64,000 nucleotides of DNA from Alteribacter aurantiacus DSM 18675 (GCF_000429705.1 NZ_KE386941.1:186001-250000), one strand, 5' to 3'. Shown: positions 25,886 to 33,877, counted from the first letter of the stretch. The notes: generated from the letters alone by a model not told the origin. Numbers and translations: made by a program.

Positions 25886-26338
25886 ATGTTAGAAAAAGTG
25901 ATACGATCTCCGTTAGCAATAATGATTTCGTTATTTTTCGCAGTGACTATGCTTTGGTCCATTTATTACGGAAATCTTTCAAACGTTGTTGAGCAGTCAG
26001 TGGTACTAGTTTTCTTTTTGTGGACATTTATCTTTTTAATTATGATCATCATCCATAACAAACGAAGTCCTGAACGTAGAATCAGCTGGAAAAGCTGGAC
26101 GCCATATGAATTGAAAGAAGAGGACGAAGGGCAGCAGTGGGTCACATTCCAAGCGACGCGTAAAGTTTACATTTTCTTTTACTTTGCGATCCCCCTCGGA
26201 CTAGTGCTAGTTGCTGTGTTTAGACACATTGAAGCCATGCCGCTGTTTGTATTATTTGTTTTAGGAGTGACTCAGTACGGGATTTACTGGTACGAGTCGA
26301 GAAAATACTTAAATGACCAGGAGGAAATTGAAGAATGA
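25886..26338 (+). CDS. Membrane partner of XRE regulator
   Basis: A 150-residue protein with four hydrophobic segments in two pairs, separated by a charged stretch (NKRSPERRISWKSWTPYELKEED). XRE/membrane-protein pairs of this layout (DUF2178/DUF3796-like) are common in Firmicutes and are of unclear function. GGAAGAGTAGG precedes ATG 25886. It overlaps the next gene by 4 bases. Confidence 0.65.
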   Translation: MLEKVIRSPLAIMISLFFAVTMLWSIYYGNLSNVVEQSVVLVFFLWTFIFLIMIIIHNKRSPERRISWKSWTPYELKEEDEGQQWVTFQATRKVYIFFYFAIPLGLVLVAVFRHIEAMPLFVLFVLGVTQYGIYWYESRKYLNDQEEIEE

Positions 26339-26829
26339 CTACTTTTATTGCGTACGTTGTTGTGTTTTTGTTGGCTGCTACCCCGTTTTTTGAGATGATT
26401 GCCGTGATCCCACTAGGTGTGGCAGCAGGCCTGCACATCGTTCCCGTCACTGTTTTAGCTCTCTTAGGCAATGTTGTTACCGTACTCCTAGTCATTTTAT
26501 TAATTAACCATATTCAAGCTTGGCAAAAAAGAAGAAGAGAGGCAAAAGGCAAAAACAAAGAGTCTAAGCGTGAAGGTCGTGCGAAAAAAGTATGGAATCG
26601 ATTTGGATTGCCAGGTCTTGCAGTCGCCGGTCCGTTCTTTATCGGAAGTCACTTGGCAGCTTTGATGGGAATGAGCTTTGGCGGAACCAAAAAACGCATG
26701 GCTACTTGGATGGTAGGAAGCTTGACAGTTTGGTGTTTGATCACAGCCGTGGCATCCTATATCGGGATTGATCTCTTGTTTACACACACCGATCGTGAAG
26801 GGTTTTTAGTAGACTATTTAAATCAATAA
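26335..26829 (+). CDS. Small multidrug export family protein (COG2426)
   Basis: A 164-residue integral membrane protein with the COG2426/PF06695 pattern: ATPFFEMIAVIPLGVAAGL, a Lys/Arg-rich loop, FGLPGLAVAGPFFIGSHLAALMG and a final WCLITAVASYIGID helix. The drug-export name of this family rests on thin evidence. It is coupled by ATGA to the preceding gene and is the last of a three-gene operon. Confidence 0.8.
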   Translation: MTTFIAYVVVFLLAATPFFEMIAVIPLGVAAGLHIVPVTVLALLGNVVTVLLVILLINHIQAWQKRRREAKGKNKESKREGRAKKVWNRFGLPGLAVAGPFFIGSHLAALMGMSFGGTKKRMATWMVGSLTVWCLITAVASYIGIDLLFTHTDREGFLVDYLNQ

Positions 26830-26839
26830 AGGTAGGTTG

Positions 26840-26876
26840 ATAGAGTCGCATGGTGTGATGTGACTCTATTTCTTTT
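26840..26876 (+). terminator. Terminator
   Basis: ATAGAGTC/GACTCTAT (26840-26847 with 26862-26869), then TTCTTTT. Confidence 0.6.
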
Positions 26877-26907
26877 GGCGTTGTGGATCGGGGATAAGGA
26901 GAGTTTT

Positions 26908-27065
26908 AAAGTGATGGATAAATGGATCAAAGTGATGGACAAAATTGAAAAGTGATTGATAAGAGGATTAAAGTGATGGATAAATCTGAAAAGTGATTGA
27001 TAACCGACTGAAAGTGATGGATAAACCTCAAAAGTGATTGATAAACCGACTAAAGTGATGAACAA
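26908..27065. repeat. Tandem array C, eight units alternating 21 and 20 bp
   Basis: Core AAAGTGATGGATAAA. GTGAT begins at 26911, 26932, 26952, 26973, 26993, 27014, 27034 and 27055, with spacings 21, 20, 21, 20, 21, 20, 21. From the third unit on, GTGATTGATAA and GTGATGGATAAA alternate, so the real repeat is a 41-bp dimer. It occupies the gene-free stretch 26830-27211. Confidence 0.9.
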
Positions 27066-27211
27066 TTGCAAATGTGCTCAAGTGAATTCCAAGACCAATA
27101 AGAACATCCACACCACAGTACCTCTAAATCAAAATTTCCCTTTCCGAGCTCCATAATAGTGTACAAGATTTGCGCATATAGTGAGGTAACGAAGAAGGGG
27201 AGTGATGCAGC

Positions 27212-27451
27212 ATGAGACTGAATGTGATTACGCTTCTCGTTGTAATTTCTTTTGCTTTCCTTGGTCTATGGGGCTATTTTCCGAGCATCGATCATGCTCC
27301 GTTGTGGTGGCTTTACCCGAGTGCGGCTTGGACGTTTGCCCTTTTTATTCAACAAATCCCTCACTTATGGGTAAAGTGTTTCGGGTCGTTGTTGTCAGTT
27401 GCTAGTGCCATGTTTTGTGTGATTTTTTTCATCGCCAGAATGTTTTTATAA
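27212..27451 (+). CDS. Small membrane protein
   Basis: A 79-residue protein with two or three hydrophobic segments and an aromatic middle (SIDHAPLWWLYPSAAW). GGGGAG lies 9 bases before the ATG. Unknown function. A weak hairpin CACCCT/AGGGTG ending in TTTCTTTTTT near 27465-27521 may terminate it. Confidence 0.55.
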   Translation: MRLNVITLLVVISFAFLGLWGYFPSIDHAPLWWLYPSAAWTFALFIQQIPHLWVKCFGSLLSVASAMFCVIFFIARMFL

Positions 27452-27570
27452 AAGGAGGAAGTCACCCTCTTTGGATTGAATACAGGAATAGGGTGTCAAA
27501 TAAGGCATCCTTTCTTTTTTCTAGTAAAGTGTTCTTAACGTGACAATAAATGATGTGAGGAGAGAGCGTG

Positions 27571-28134
27571 ATGATGAAAGGGTTTCTCATAGTGGGCATG
27601 TGTTTCTTCATCGTTGCTTGTTCCAATCAAGTCGAATCCCAAGTAAATAAAAATATGCTTGATGAATACGTAACGTTTACATATACAATTCCCGAGTTGG
27701 AAGGGTATGTGATTACAAAGATAGATGTGGCACCGTATGAAGGTGAGGCCAACCGAATTGATATTTACTATACAAATCAAGAGGATGTAGATCGGAATTG
27801 GGACTTACTAGATTTGGAGGAAGCCTTAGATGAAGAATTTGACCTGAAAACCGTGTATGGACCTTATGAAGAATGGCCAGATTATGGACTTGTCCTTTCT
27901 CAAATGACCGAAGACGTTACAATTGAATACAAAGAAAGCTTTGAAGTTGATGAGAGTAAGATCAAGTACAATACTATTGTTAGCGGTGAAGACACGTTTT
28001 TGTCCTTCTACATTCGTATTGATGAAGCCCTTTACCAAGGAACGCTTTTTCATCCTGAAGGAGAGTCCAAGGAAGATGTGGAAAAAGAGATTGAAGAGGT
28101 TTACAAACAATTAGTCGATGAAATGACACAATAA
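27571..28134 (+). CDS. Putative lipoprotein
   Basis: A 187-residue secreted protein with a lipoprotein signal (MMKGFLIVGMCFFIVAC, lipobox IVAC) and an acidic mature part of about 165 residues rich in Tyr, Asp and Glu. No domain is recognised. The ATG at 27571 lies 8 bases after GAGGAG. The Nudix gene follows 25 bases later, so co-transcription is likely. Confidence 0.7.
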   Translation: MMKGFLIVGMCFFIVACSNQVESQVNKNMLDEYVTFTYTIPELEGYVITKIDVAPYEGEANRIDIYYTNQEDVDRNWDLLDLEEALDEEFDLKTVYGPYEEWPDYGLVLSQMTEDVTIEYKESFEVDESKIKYNTIVSGEDTFLSFYIRIDEALYQGTLFHPEGESKEDVEKEIEEVYKQLVDEMTQ

Positions 28135-28159
28135 AAAAGATTGTGAGGTTCAATTAATA

Positions 28160-28630
28160 ATGAGTTACTTTAGTGAAATGAGAAAATACGTGGGCAACCG
28201 GCCTTTAATTTTGCCTGGGTCAGTTGTCATTATTTTAAATGAGGAAAAGGAAGTACTTCTTCAGCAACGGCCGGATATGAGCTGGGGATTGCCAGGTGGC
28301 TTGATGGAGCTTGGTGAGAGTTTAGAAGAGACGGCAGCACGTGAAACGCTGGAAGAAACGGGCCTAAGGGTATCCGAATTGAAACTCGTCCATGTTTTCT
28401 CAGGTGAAAAGTATTACTTAAAAGTAGCAAACGGAGATGAGTTTTATTCTGTAACGGCTGTTTATGTTGCAGGCAAGGCAAAAGGAAGCTTGAAAGTAGA
28501 CGGAATAGAAACGAAATCCCTCTCGTATTTTCCCTTGAATGATCTGCCAAAGGGTCTTGGGAGGTCGTATAAGGAGTTTTTGGATACATATAAAAAGTTG
28601 AACGGTGCAGCTGAAGAGTTGCGTGCATAG
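28160..28630 (+). CDS. Nudix hydrolase
   Basis: A 156-residue pyrophosphohydrolase with a complete Nudix box, G-x5-E-x7-RETLEETGL (in GGLMELGESLEETAA and following, residues about 46-68). It begins with a typical SVVIILNEEKEVLLQQRP strand. Nudix enzymes cleave nucleoside diphosphates linked to another moiety, and the substrate here is unknown. It follows the lipoprotein gene and ends at a strong terminator. Confidence 0.9.
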   Translation: MSYFSEMRKYVGNRPLILPGSVVIILNEEKEVLLQQRPDMSWGLPGGLMELGESLEETAARETLEETGLRVSELKLVHVFSGEKYYLKVANGDEFYSVTAVYVAGKAKGSLKVDGIETKSLSYFPLNDLPKGLGRSYKEFLDTYKKLNGAAEELRA

Positions 28631-28666
28631 GTGATGTGTTTTAACATACCTAAGGATTTATGTGAT

Positions 28667-28699
28667 AGAAGCCCAGGAGTAAGGGGCTTCTTTTTTTTT
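28667..28699 (+). terminator. Terminator
   Basis: AGAAGCCC/GGGCTTCT (28667-28674 with 28684-28691) followed by eight T. Confidence 0.88.
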
Positions 28700-28889
28700 A
28701 AACGTGATAAGTGATACGCTTGTCATTGTTCATCATCTTTCACAAAAAGTCACATACTCTCACTTGAGAGCATCATACAATCAATCTATAATCAAGTAGT
28801 GTAATTATGTTGGCTTCAAAAATTTGAAGCAATGGGGCGACAGTTTGTTTGATAAACAAGTGATCGTTGTATAGAAAGGGAGTTAAGAG

Positions 28890-29666
28890 ATGAAAAAGGT
28901 TTTTTTCGTTACACTAATGAGCGTGTTCATAGTCGCTTGCGGTGGACAGGATGAGGAAGATACACAAAGCTCGGATCCTTTAGATAATCTCGGACCGATT
29001 GATGTAGAAGTGACGATGGATAGTGAAGGAGACCCTGGTGACTGGACGTTGGAAGCCCTAGTGAGTCAAGAGGGGGATCCGGTAAACAATGCGGATGAAG
29101 TGGTTTTTGAAGTATGGAAGCAAGGGGAAAAGGAAGATAGTGATATGCTTGAGTATGAAGAAGTAAATGATGGTGTTTATTCTGCTTCATATACGTTTGA
29201 AGAAGAGGGCATTTACTTTGTCATCCCTCATGTCACGGCTCATGGTATGCATGTGATGCCAACTCACGAACTGGTCATTGGGGATGTAGATCCTGACGAG
29301 CACTACCATGAGGCGGAAGAGGAGCAAGGTCACGACCACGAAGACCATGGTCATGAATCTGAACCAGGTCATCACCATCATTCTGAACTTGTTGAAGTGG
29401 AAAGCAACTTTGATGATCTTGAGCGAGATGCGCAGATTGAACTGACGATCACGGAAGAAGGAGAAGGTTTGGAAGACGCACGTGTTCAGCTTGAAATTTG
29501 GCAACATGGGGACGAAGTGAGAACGTGGGTTGACGCGGATGACGAAGGTAATGGTAACTATACTGCGAATCACGAATTTGATGAAGCAGGCGATTACCAC
29601 GTTGTGATTCATATTGAGAATGATGAGCTTCACGAGCACTTGGATGAGTCATTTACGATCGAGTAA
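28890..29666 (+). CDS. Lipoprotein with two FixH/YtkA-like domains and a His-rich linker
   Basis: A 258-residue lipoprotein (MKKVFFVTLMSVFIVAC). Two similar beta domains of about 90 residues follow, residues 35-130 and 170-258, each of the FixH/YtkA type (EVVFEVWKQGEKEDS... and VQLEIWQHGDEVRTW). Between them is a His/Glu/Asp linker (about 131-167) containing HDHEDHGHESEPGHHHH, likely to bind Zn, Cu or Ni. It is probably a surface metal-related or cytochrome-assembly-linked protein (inference). A hairpin GCTTCA/TGAAGC lies in its leader near 28812-28829. Confidence 0.75.
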   Translation: MKKVFFVTLMSVFIVACGGQDEEDTQSSDPLDNLGPIDVEVTMDSEGDPGDWTLEALVSQEGDPVNNADEVVFEVWKQGEKEDSDMLEYEEVNDGVYSASYTFEEEGIYFVIPHVTAHGMHVMPTHELVIGDVDPDEHYHEAEEEQGHDHEDHGHESEPGHHHHSELVEVESNFDDLERDAQIELTITEEGEGLEDARVQLEIWQHGDEVRTWVDADDEGNGNYTANHEFDEAGDYHVVIHIENDELHEHLDESFTIE

Positions 29667-29703
29667 AGGATTCTATCTATAAAGGGATATAAGCATTGAG
29701 AAG

Positions 29704-29734
29704 GAAGCCAGCTGAATCAGCTGGCTTCTTTTTT
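29704..29734 (+). terminator. Terminator
   Basis: A perfect 11-bp stem GAAGCCAGCTG/CAGCTGGCTTC with a 3-base loop, then six T. Confidence 0.92.
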
Positions 29735-29765
29735 GCATAGGCTATGAAAAAGTGAGGTGCCTTGC

Positions 29766-29948
29766 ATGAATCCAGAAGAGGCGTTTATGCAGTATGCTGC
29801 TCATTCGTCGGCTGTGGACCACTATCGTAGACTAAAAGAAGCAGAGGCGGAAAATTCAGATGAATATTACAGGTTGGCTGAAAGGGAAGCTTACCATCAA
29901 TGGCAAGCGGTCTATTACCGCAGGTTTTTCAAGTCTCCCTTGGCGTAG
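29766..29948 (+). CDS. Small acidic/basic helical protein
   Basis: A 60-residue protein (MNPEEAFMQYAAHSSAVDHY onward) with heptad-like charge spacing and no hydrophobic segment. GTGAGGTG lies before ATG 29766. Codon use is gene-like. No family is recognised. Confidence 0.5.
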   Translation: MNPEEAFMQYAAHSSAVDHYRRLKEAEAENSDEYYRLAEREAYHQWQAVYYRRFFKSPLA

Positions 29949-29984
29949 GGATGATTTGTAGCTCGTTTTAAAGGGGGGGACACA

Positions 29985-30098
29985 TTTATAATGAATGTTT
30001 CAGAGGATATAATGAATGTTGGAGGATTTATGATGAACCTTTTCAATATATAATGAATCGTCATTGATTTATAATGAATAATCCGAATATATAATGAA
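29985..30098. repeat. Tandem array D, six 20-21-bp units
   Basis: Core TTATAATGAAT. ATGAA begins at 29991, 30012, 30033, 30053, 30074 and 30094, with spacings 21, 21, 20, 21, 20. The same core reappears 29 kb away in array F. Confidence 0.88.
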
Positions 30099-30127
30099 AC
30101 CTTACCTCTCACCACCCACGCGCCATC

Positions 30128-30161
30128 AAAAAACTCCCTCAACCACATCAGTTGAGGGAGT
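30128..30161 (-). terminator. chrA terminator
   Basis: CTCCCTCAAC/GTTGAGGGAG (30134-30143 with 30151-30160). On the minus strand it ends in six T. Confidence 0.9.
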
Positions 30162-30168
30162 GACACGT

Positions 30169-31344
30169 TTATAAGAACGTAAAGATGAGCGTTCCACCAA
30201 GTGCGCCAACAATGACGACCATCCAGGCAGGGACTTTCCAGAAGACGAGAAGGCCGAACATTCCTACGGCCAAAGCGAAATCAACGGACGATGTGATGGC
30301 ACTTGTGAAAATTGGGTTGTAAAAGGCAGCGGCCAAGATGCCGACTACGGCTGCGTTTACTCCAAGTAATGCTCCTTGGATCGTTGGGTTTTTGCGAATG
30401 ACGTTCCAAAATGGCAGAGTGCCCAAAATCAATAAAAAGGCGGGCAAAAAGATCGCGATGGTTGCGACAAGGCCGCCAACCCATCCGTTTGCGATCGTCC
30501 CTAAATAAGAAGCGAACGTAAACAGTGGGCCTGGAACGGCTTGGGCTGCTCCGTATCCCGCGAGAAAGTCTTCTGCGCCGACAATTCCTGTTGGTACTAC
30601 TTCTCGCTCAAGCATCGGTAAGACGACGTGTCCGCCACCAAAAACGAGAGCTCCTGCGCGGTAAAAGCTGTCGAAGAGGGCAAACAGGTCTGAGGTGAAC
30701 ACATTCCTTAGGGCCGGGAGAAGGACCAAAAGAGAGAAAAAGGCAACGAGACAGAGTGATGCGAAGCGGTAGCTGAGCTTGATCCCCATGTCAGGGGGAT
30801 TCTCGTCTTTCTTTTTCCTAAAAATAAGGAGTCCGGCGATTCCAGCAAGGATGATGAGCAGGACTTGGCTGTAGACGGTCTGCCAGACGAGCAATACCAT
30901 TAGGGTGGTGATGGCGATTGTGGCTCGTGTTCGGTCGGGGGCGAGTTTTTGCCCCATACCGAGGATGGCGTGTGCGACGACGGCTACGGCTACGAGTTTG
31001 AGACCGTGAATCCATCCGGCTTGACTGATGTCAAACGTTTGAAGGATGGTGGCGAAGGCCATTAATGCAAGAACGGATGGTAACGTAAAGCCGAGAAAGG
31101 AGATAAAGGCTCCGAGTAGACCGCCGCGTATGAGCCCGATTCCGATGCCTACTTGGCTGCTTGCGGGACCGGGAATGAATTGGGAGAGGGCGACGAGATC
31201 GGCGTAGGCTTTGTCGTCGAGCCAATTGCGTCTATTTACATATTCATTATGAAAGTATCCTAAATGGGCGACGGGACCTCCGAATGAGGTGAATCCAAGC
31301 CTTGTTGAAACGAGTAAGATTTCGAGTAGTGTTTTTAAGTGCAT
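30169..31344 (-). CDS. chrA: Chromate transporter, two-domain CHR family
   Basis: A 391-residue membrane protein with two homologous CHR domains. Domain 1 has GFTSFGGPVAHLGYFHNEYV and SQFIPGPASSQVGIGIG; domain 2 has GGGHVVLPMLEREVV and AAQAVPGPLFTFASYLG. Long-chain CHR proteins such as ChrA export chromate. The ATG at 31344 follows AGGAGA; longer starts lack sites. It is a single gene with its own terminator, divergent from the esterase gene. Confidence 0.92.
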   Translation of the reverse strand: MHLKTLLEILLVSTRLGFTSFGGPVAHLGYFHNEYVNRRNWLDDKAYADLVALSQFIPGPASSQVGIGIGLIRGGLLGAFISFLGFTLPSVLALMAFATILQTFDISQAGWIHGLKLVAVAVVAHAILGMGQKLAPDRTRATIAITTLMVLLVWQTVYSQVLLIILAGIAGLLIFRKKKDENPPDMGIKLSYRFASLCLVAFFSLLVLLPALRNVFTSDLFALFDSFYRAGALVFGGGHVVLPMLEREVVPTGIVGAEDFLAGYGAAQAVPGPLFTFASYLGTIANGWVGGLVATIAIFLPAFLLILGTLPFWNVIRKNPTIQGALLGVNAAVVGILAAAFYNPIFTSAITSSVDFALAVGMFGLLVFWKVPAWMVVIVGALGGTLIFTFL

Positions 31345-31440
31345 AAGTATTCTCCTATATGTCAGAATCAGCGTTATTATATCATAGCTTGGCCGGAGGT
31401 TTGTTAAGGGTTTGTAAAAAAAGATAATGAGGTGTTGGTA

Positions 31441-32229
31441 GTGTACGAAACTTTTGACGTGTTTATGAGAAGCTTGGGGCGACAACGGACGGTGCGGGTG
31501 CTATTGCCAGAAGGGTATGGAACATCTTTAAAGGTGTATCCGGTGTTGTACATACATGATGGCCAGAATTGTTTTCGGGATGAGGAAGCGAATTTCGGAG
31601 TATGTTGGGACGTGGAAGGGGCTTTGATGAAGGTCGGGATTGATATTATTGTGGTGGGCGTCGATTGTAATCATGAAGGTTTTAAGAGATCTGATGAATA
31701 CGATCCTTGGGGAAATGAGACGATTGGCCAGGTGTTGTTCGGTGTGCCTGGTGTAATTGGCGGGGAAGGGAAGGCGTATGTTGACTTTCTCGTAAACGAA
31801 TTGAAACCGTTGATCGATGAAAAGTATCGGACGAACCGAGATGTAACAGGGTTGGCAGGCAGTTCCATGGGTGGTCATATTTCAACTTATGCCGCATGTG
31901 CATACCCGGAGATGTTTTCGAGAGTGGCCTGTTTGTCGTCGGCTTTCTGGTTTAATCAGGACAAGGTTGAGGAACTTGTGTCGGCTTCGGATTTGAGTCA
32001 GATCAAAAGATGGTATATGGACACCGGGACAGAAGAGGTTACAGCGACTGTTGGACCGGATGTTTATTTGGAAGCTAGTGATCGTGTTTACGACAAGGTG
32101 AAGAGGAAAGTGAGGAATTGTCGCTACGAGGTTGTGGAAGGAGGCAAGCACCATGAGAAAGCTTGGAAAGATCGGCTCCCTGACGTACTTGCCTATTTGT
32201 TTTTTGATCAGCCTAAAAAGAGTTTGTAA
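31441..32229 (+). CDS. Alpha/beta-hydrolase, putative esterase (esterase D-like)
   Basis: A 262-residue hydrolase of the putative esterase group. An N-terminal strand region contains YPVLYIHDGQNCF, the nucleophile elbow is GSSMGG (residues about 140-145), and a late His is in GGKHHEKAW. The acid residue is probably the Asp in DTGTEE. These enzymes cleave siderophore esters or formylglutathione-type substrates, and specificity is not evident. The GTG at 31441 lies 6 bases after GAGGTG. Its 3' end overlaps the opposing gene by 22 bases. Confidence 0.78.
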   Translation: MYETFDVFMRSLGRQRTVRVLLPEGYGTSLKVYPVLYIHDGQNCFRDEEANFGVCWDVEGALMKVGIDIIVVGVDCNHEGFKRSDEYDPWGNETIGQVLFGVPGVIGGEGKAYVDFLVNELKPLIDEKYRTNRDVTGLAGSSMGGHISTYAACAYPEMFSRVACLSSAFWFNQDKVEELVSASDLSQIKRWYMDTGTEEVTATVGPDVYLEASDRVYDKVKRKVRNCRYEVVEGGKHHEKAWKDRLPDVLAYLFFDQPKKSL

Positions 32230-32729
32230 ATGCCGATGGAAATGAGAACGAGCGGGGGAAGAACTTTTTTGTTCTTGGTCAGAAATTGAAAGCGGGCGGA
32301 GTGTCCGATGATGATGCCTGTGATAAAGAGGGCGAAGAAGCTAACGGCTACGAGAATGCTTGTAAGGGGATGAATGTCTTGGACACCGGAGATGACGCCG
32401 TAACCGATATTGTCGATGTTGACGACAATAAAAAGGTTACGAACCAGGCGGCCGAACATGAATCCACCGGAGTGAGTGAGTTGAAAAAGGCCGATGCCTA
32501 AAAAAACCAAACCGGAAGCTTGATTTAAAAAGCGAGTTGAACCTTCGAATCCGATGGAGGCACCGATTAGATACGTAAAAAAGAACACAAATCCCACTCC
32601 GATAGAGAGGAAGATGAGCTGGCCAATTGGGAAATAGATTCGTTTATATCCTAGAATGGCTCCCCAAAGGAGTCCGTCAAAGCCGATCAATAAGCAAATC
32701 ATAAGTGTCGCTAATGCCATCGTTCTCAC
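32208..32729 (-). CDS. MntP/YtaF-like membrane protein
   Basis: A 173-residue protein with six membrane spans in two three-helix repeats. Acidic residues lie in helices 1 and 4 (LLIGFDGLLWGAIL and VVNIDNIGYGVISG), as in MntP manganese exporters and the YtaF sporulation protein. The family call rests on this layout only. AAAGGTGTG precedes the ATG. It overlaps the 3' end of the esterase gene. Confidence 0.6.
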   Translation of the reverse strand: MRTMALATLMICLLIGFDGLLWGAILGYKRIYFPIGQLIFLSIGVGFVFFFTYLIGASIGFEGSTRFLNQASGLVFLGIGLFQLTHSGGFMFGRLVRNLFIVVNIDNIGYGVISGVQDIHPLTSILVAVSFFALFITGIIIGHSARFQFLTKNKKVLPPLVLISIGIYKLFLG

Positions 32730-32773
32730 ACACCTTTAGTACATATGTATGAGCTATGGGTATGGAGTAGGAC

Positions 32774-32821
32774 ATAAAAAGAGGATGACTCCCTTCGCTT
32801 TAAAGGTTGGTCATCCTTTTT
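32774..32821 (-). terminator. Terminator of fbpB-like gene
   Basis: AGGATGA/TCATCCT (32782-32788 with 32811-32817), A/T flanks on both sides. In the minus direction it ends in TCTTTTT. Confidence 0.7.
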
Positions 32822-32827
32822 ATGTCT

Positions 32828-32980
32828 TTAATGAGATCGTTTGTTTTTTCCGGGCTTACTGCTCGTTTTATTTGCGAGCTTGTCGTCAAGGCGACGCTCA
32901 ATTTTGGAAAGTTCTTGTTCGTTTTTCATAAGTTCTTCTTTATTTTGATCAATTAGAAACGTCATAGATGTCTTAATCAC
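32828..32980 (-). CDS. fbpB: FbpB-like small basic protein (iron-sparing response)
   Basis: A 50-residue basic protein, MIKTSMTFLIDQNKEELMKN, then EQELSKIERRLDDKL and a Lys-rich tail. This matches the FbpB pattern LVxxNKxELxxDxxxLxxIExRLE. In B. subtilis, FbpB works with the Fur-controlled sRNA FsrA to lower synthesis of iron-rich proteins. GTG 32980 lies 5 bases after AAAGGATGA; an ATG at 32989 is in frame but sits on that site. A Fur box and promoter lie 155 bases upstream. It is too short to be flagged by length-based gene calling. Confidence 0.75.
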   Translation of the reverse strand: MIKTSMTFLIDQNKEELMKNEQELSKIERRLDDKLANKTSSKPGKNKRSH

Positions 32981-33135
32981 AGAAATCATCCTTTCTTATC
33001 GTAATGATTCGAGATTTTTGTACAAACGATTCCTTAAAGCCTTTTCATGCACAACAGACCTTGGATTCTCTTTTTCTTATAAACGGCTTGCTGTATATCA
33101 TGTGCATGTTTAAAAAGGTAAAACTTATATTCTAT

Positions 33136-33165
33136 ATTATAGATGATAATGATTTTCACCGTCAA
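33136..33165 (-). promoter_or_regulatory. Fur-regulated promoter of fbpB-like gene
   Basis: On the minus strand: TTGACG (33165-33160), 18 bases, TATAAT (33141-33136). The spacer holds a Fur box; on the plus strand it reads TGATAATGATTTTCA (33144-33158), one mismatch from TGATAATNATTATCA. Fur binding would cover the promoter. It predicts a leader of about 150 nt. Confidence 0.75.
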
Positions 33166-33221
33166 TCGACATGTTTCGACTTCGACAATTTTACATAAGA
33201 GGACGTGAGTTGACCACATTG

Positions 33222-33265
33222 CATAATCAGGTTTCTGTCGCGCCCATATGGGCATGATGATTATG
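33222..33265. repeat. Nested palindrome
   Basis: Outer CATAATCA/TGATTATG (33222-33229 with 33258-33265) encloses a perfect GCCCATATGGGC (33242-33253). There is no T tail. It lies between the divergent fbpB and ars promoters. Confidence 0.6.
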
Positions 33266-33326
33266 TAATTTGTTTAAACTACATCCATAGCCAAAAGACT
33301 GATTTATATAAAAAAAATAACATATT

Positions 33327-33360
33327 AATCATTGATTATATAACTGTTTGATTATATAAT
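33327..33360 (+). promoter_or_regulatory. ars operon promoter with ArsR-type operator
   Basis: TTGATT (33332-33337), 17 bases, TATAAT (33355-33360). The palindrome AATCATTGATT (33327-33337) overlaps the -35 hexamer and shares the ATCA/TGAT ends of the three ArsR sites near arsR. Confidence 0.65.
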
Positions 33361-33403
33361 GAGTTCGAAAGAGCCAATTTCAGTTGGAAAAGGAGTTTTT
33401 ACG

Positions 33404-33823
33404 ATGACAAAACCAATCATTTACTTCCTATGTACAGGAAACTCTTGCCGAAGCCAAATGGCAGAAGCGTGGGGAAAACACTATTTAGGTGATAAATACG
33501 ACGTTTATTCTGCGGGGATTGAGGCACATGGTGTAAATCCTAAAGCAGTAAAAGCGATGAATGAAGTAGATATTGATATTACGGACCAAACGTCCGATAC
33601 GATTGATCAAGAACTATTGGATCGTGCGGATCTTGTGGTTACTCTTTGTGGACATGCAAACGACGTTTGTCCTGCAACGCCACCGAACAAAGACCGTGTT
33701 CACTGGGGCTTCGATGATCCTGCAAAAGCAGAAGGAACAGATGAAGAAAAGTGGGCTGTGTTCCAACGGGTTAGAAATGAAATTGGTGAGCGTATCAAGC
33801 GCTTTTATGAAACAGGTGAATAA
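33404..33823 (+). CDS. arsC: Arsenate reductase, thioredoxin-coupled
   Basis: A 139-residue enzyme of the low-molecular-weight phosphatase-like ArsC class that reduces arsenate to arsenite. The P-loop CTGNSCRS starts at Cys10, and the shuttle cysteines Cys82 and Cys89 lie in LCGHANDVCP, exactly as in B. subtilis ArsC. GAAAAGGAG precedes ATG 33404. It is the first gene of arsC-arsD-arsA-iscA-like. Confidence 0.95.
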   Translation: MTKPIIYFLCTGNSCRSQMAEAWGKHYLGDKYDVYSAGIEAHGVNPKAVKAMNEVDIDITDQTSDTIDQELLDRADLVVTLCGHANDVCPATPPNKDRVHWGFDDPAKAEGTDEEKWAVFQRVRNEIGERIKRFYETGE

Positions 33824-33830
33824 TAAAAAG

Positions 33831-33856
33831 AAGCCGGGAGATTTCCGGCTTTTTTT
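33831..33856 (+). terminator. Hairpin between arsC and arsD
   Basis: AAGCCGG/CCGGCTT (33831-33837 with 33845-33851) followed by a T run, which has the form of a full terminator inside the operon. It could reduce expression of arsD-arsA relative to arsC. Confidence 0.8.
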
Positions 33857-33877
33857 ATAGAAAGGACGTGTGTACAA

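Noticed and set aside
26823..27071. Open frame on the minus strand encoding a repetitive Leu/Ser/Ile protein
   Set aside because: It is a translation of tandem array C, with no ribosome binding site.
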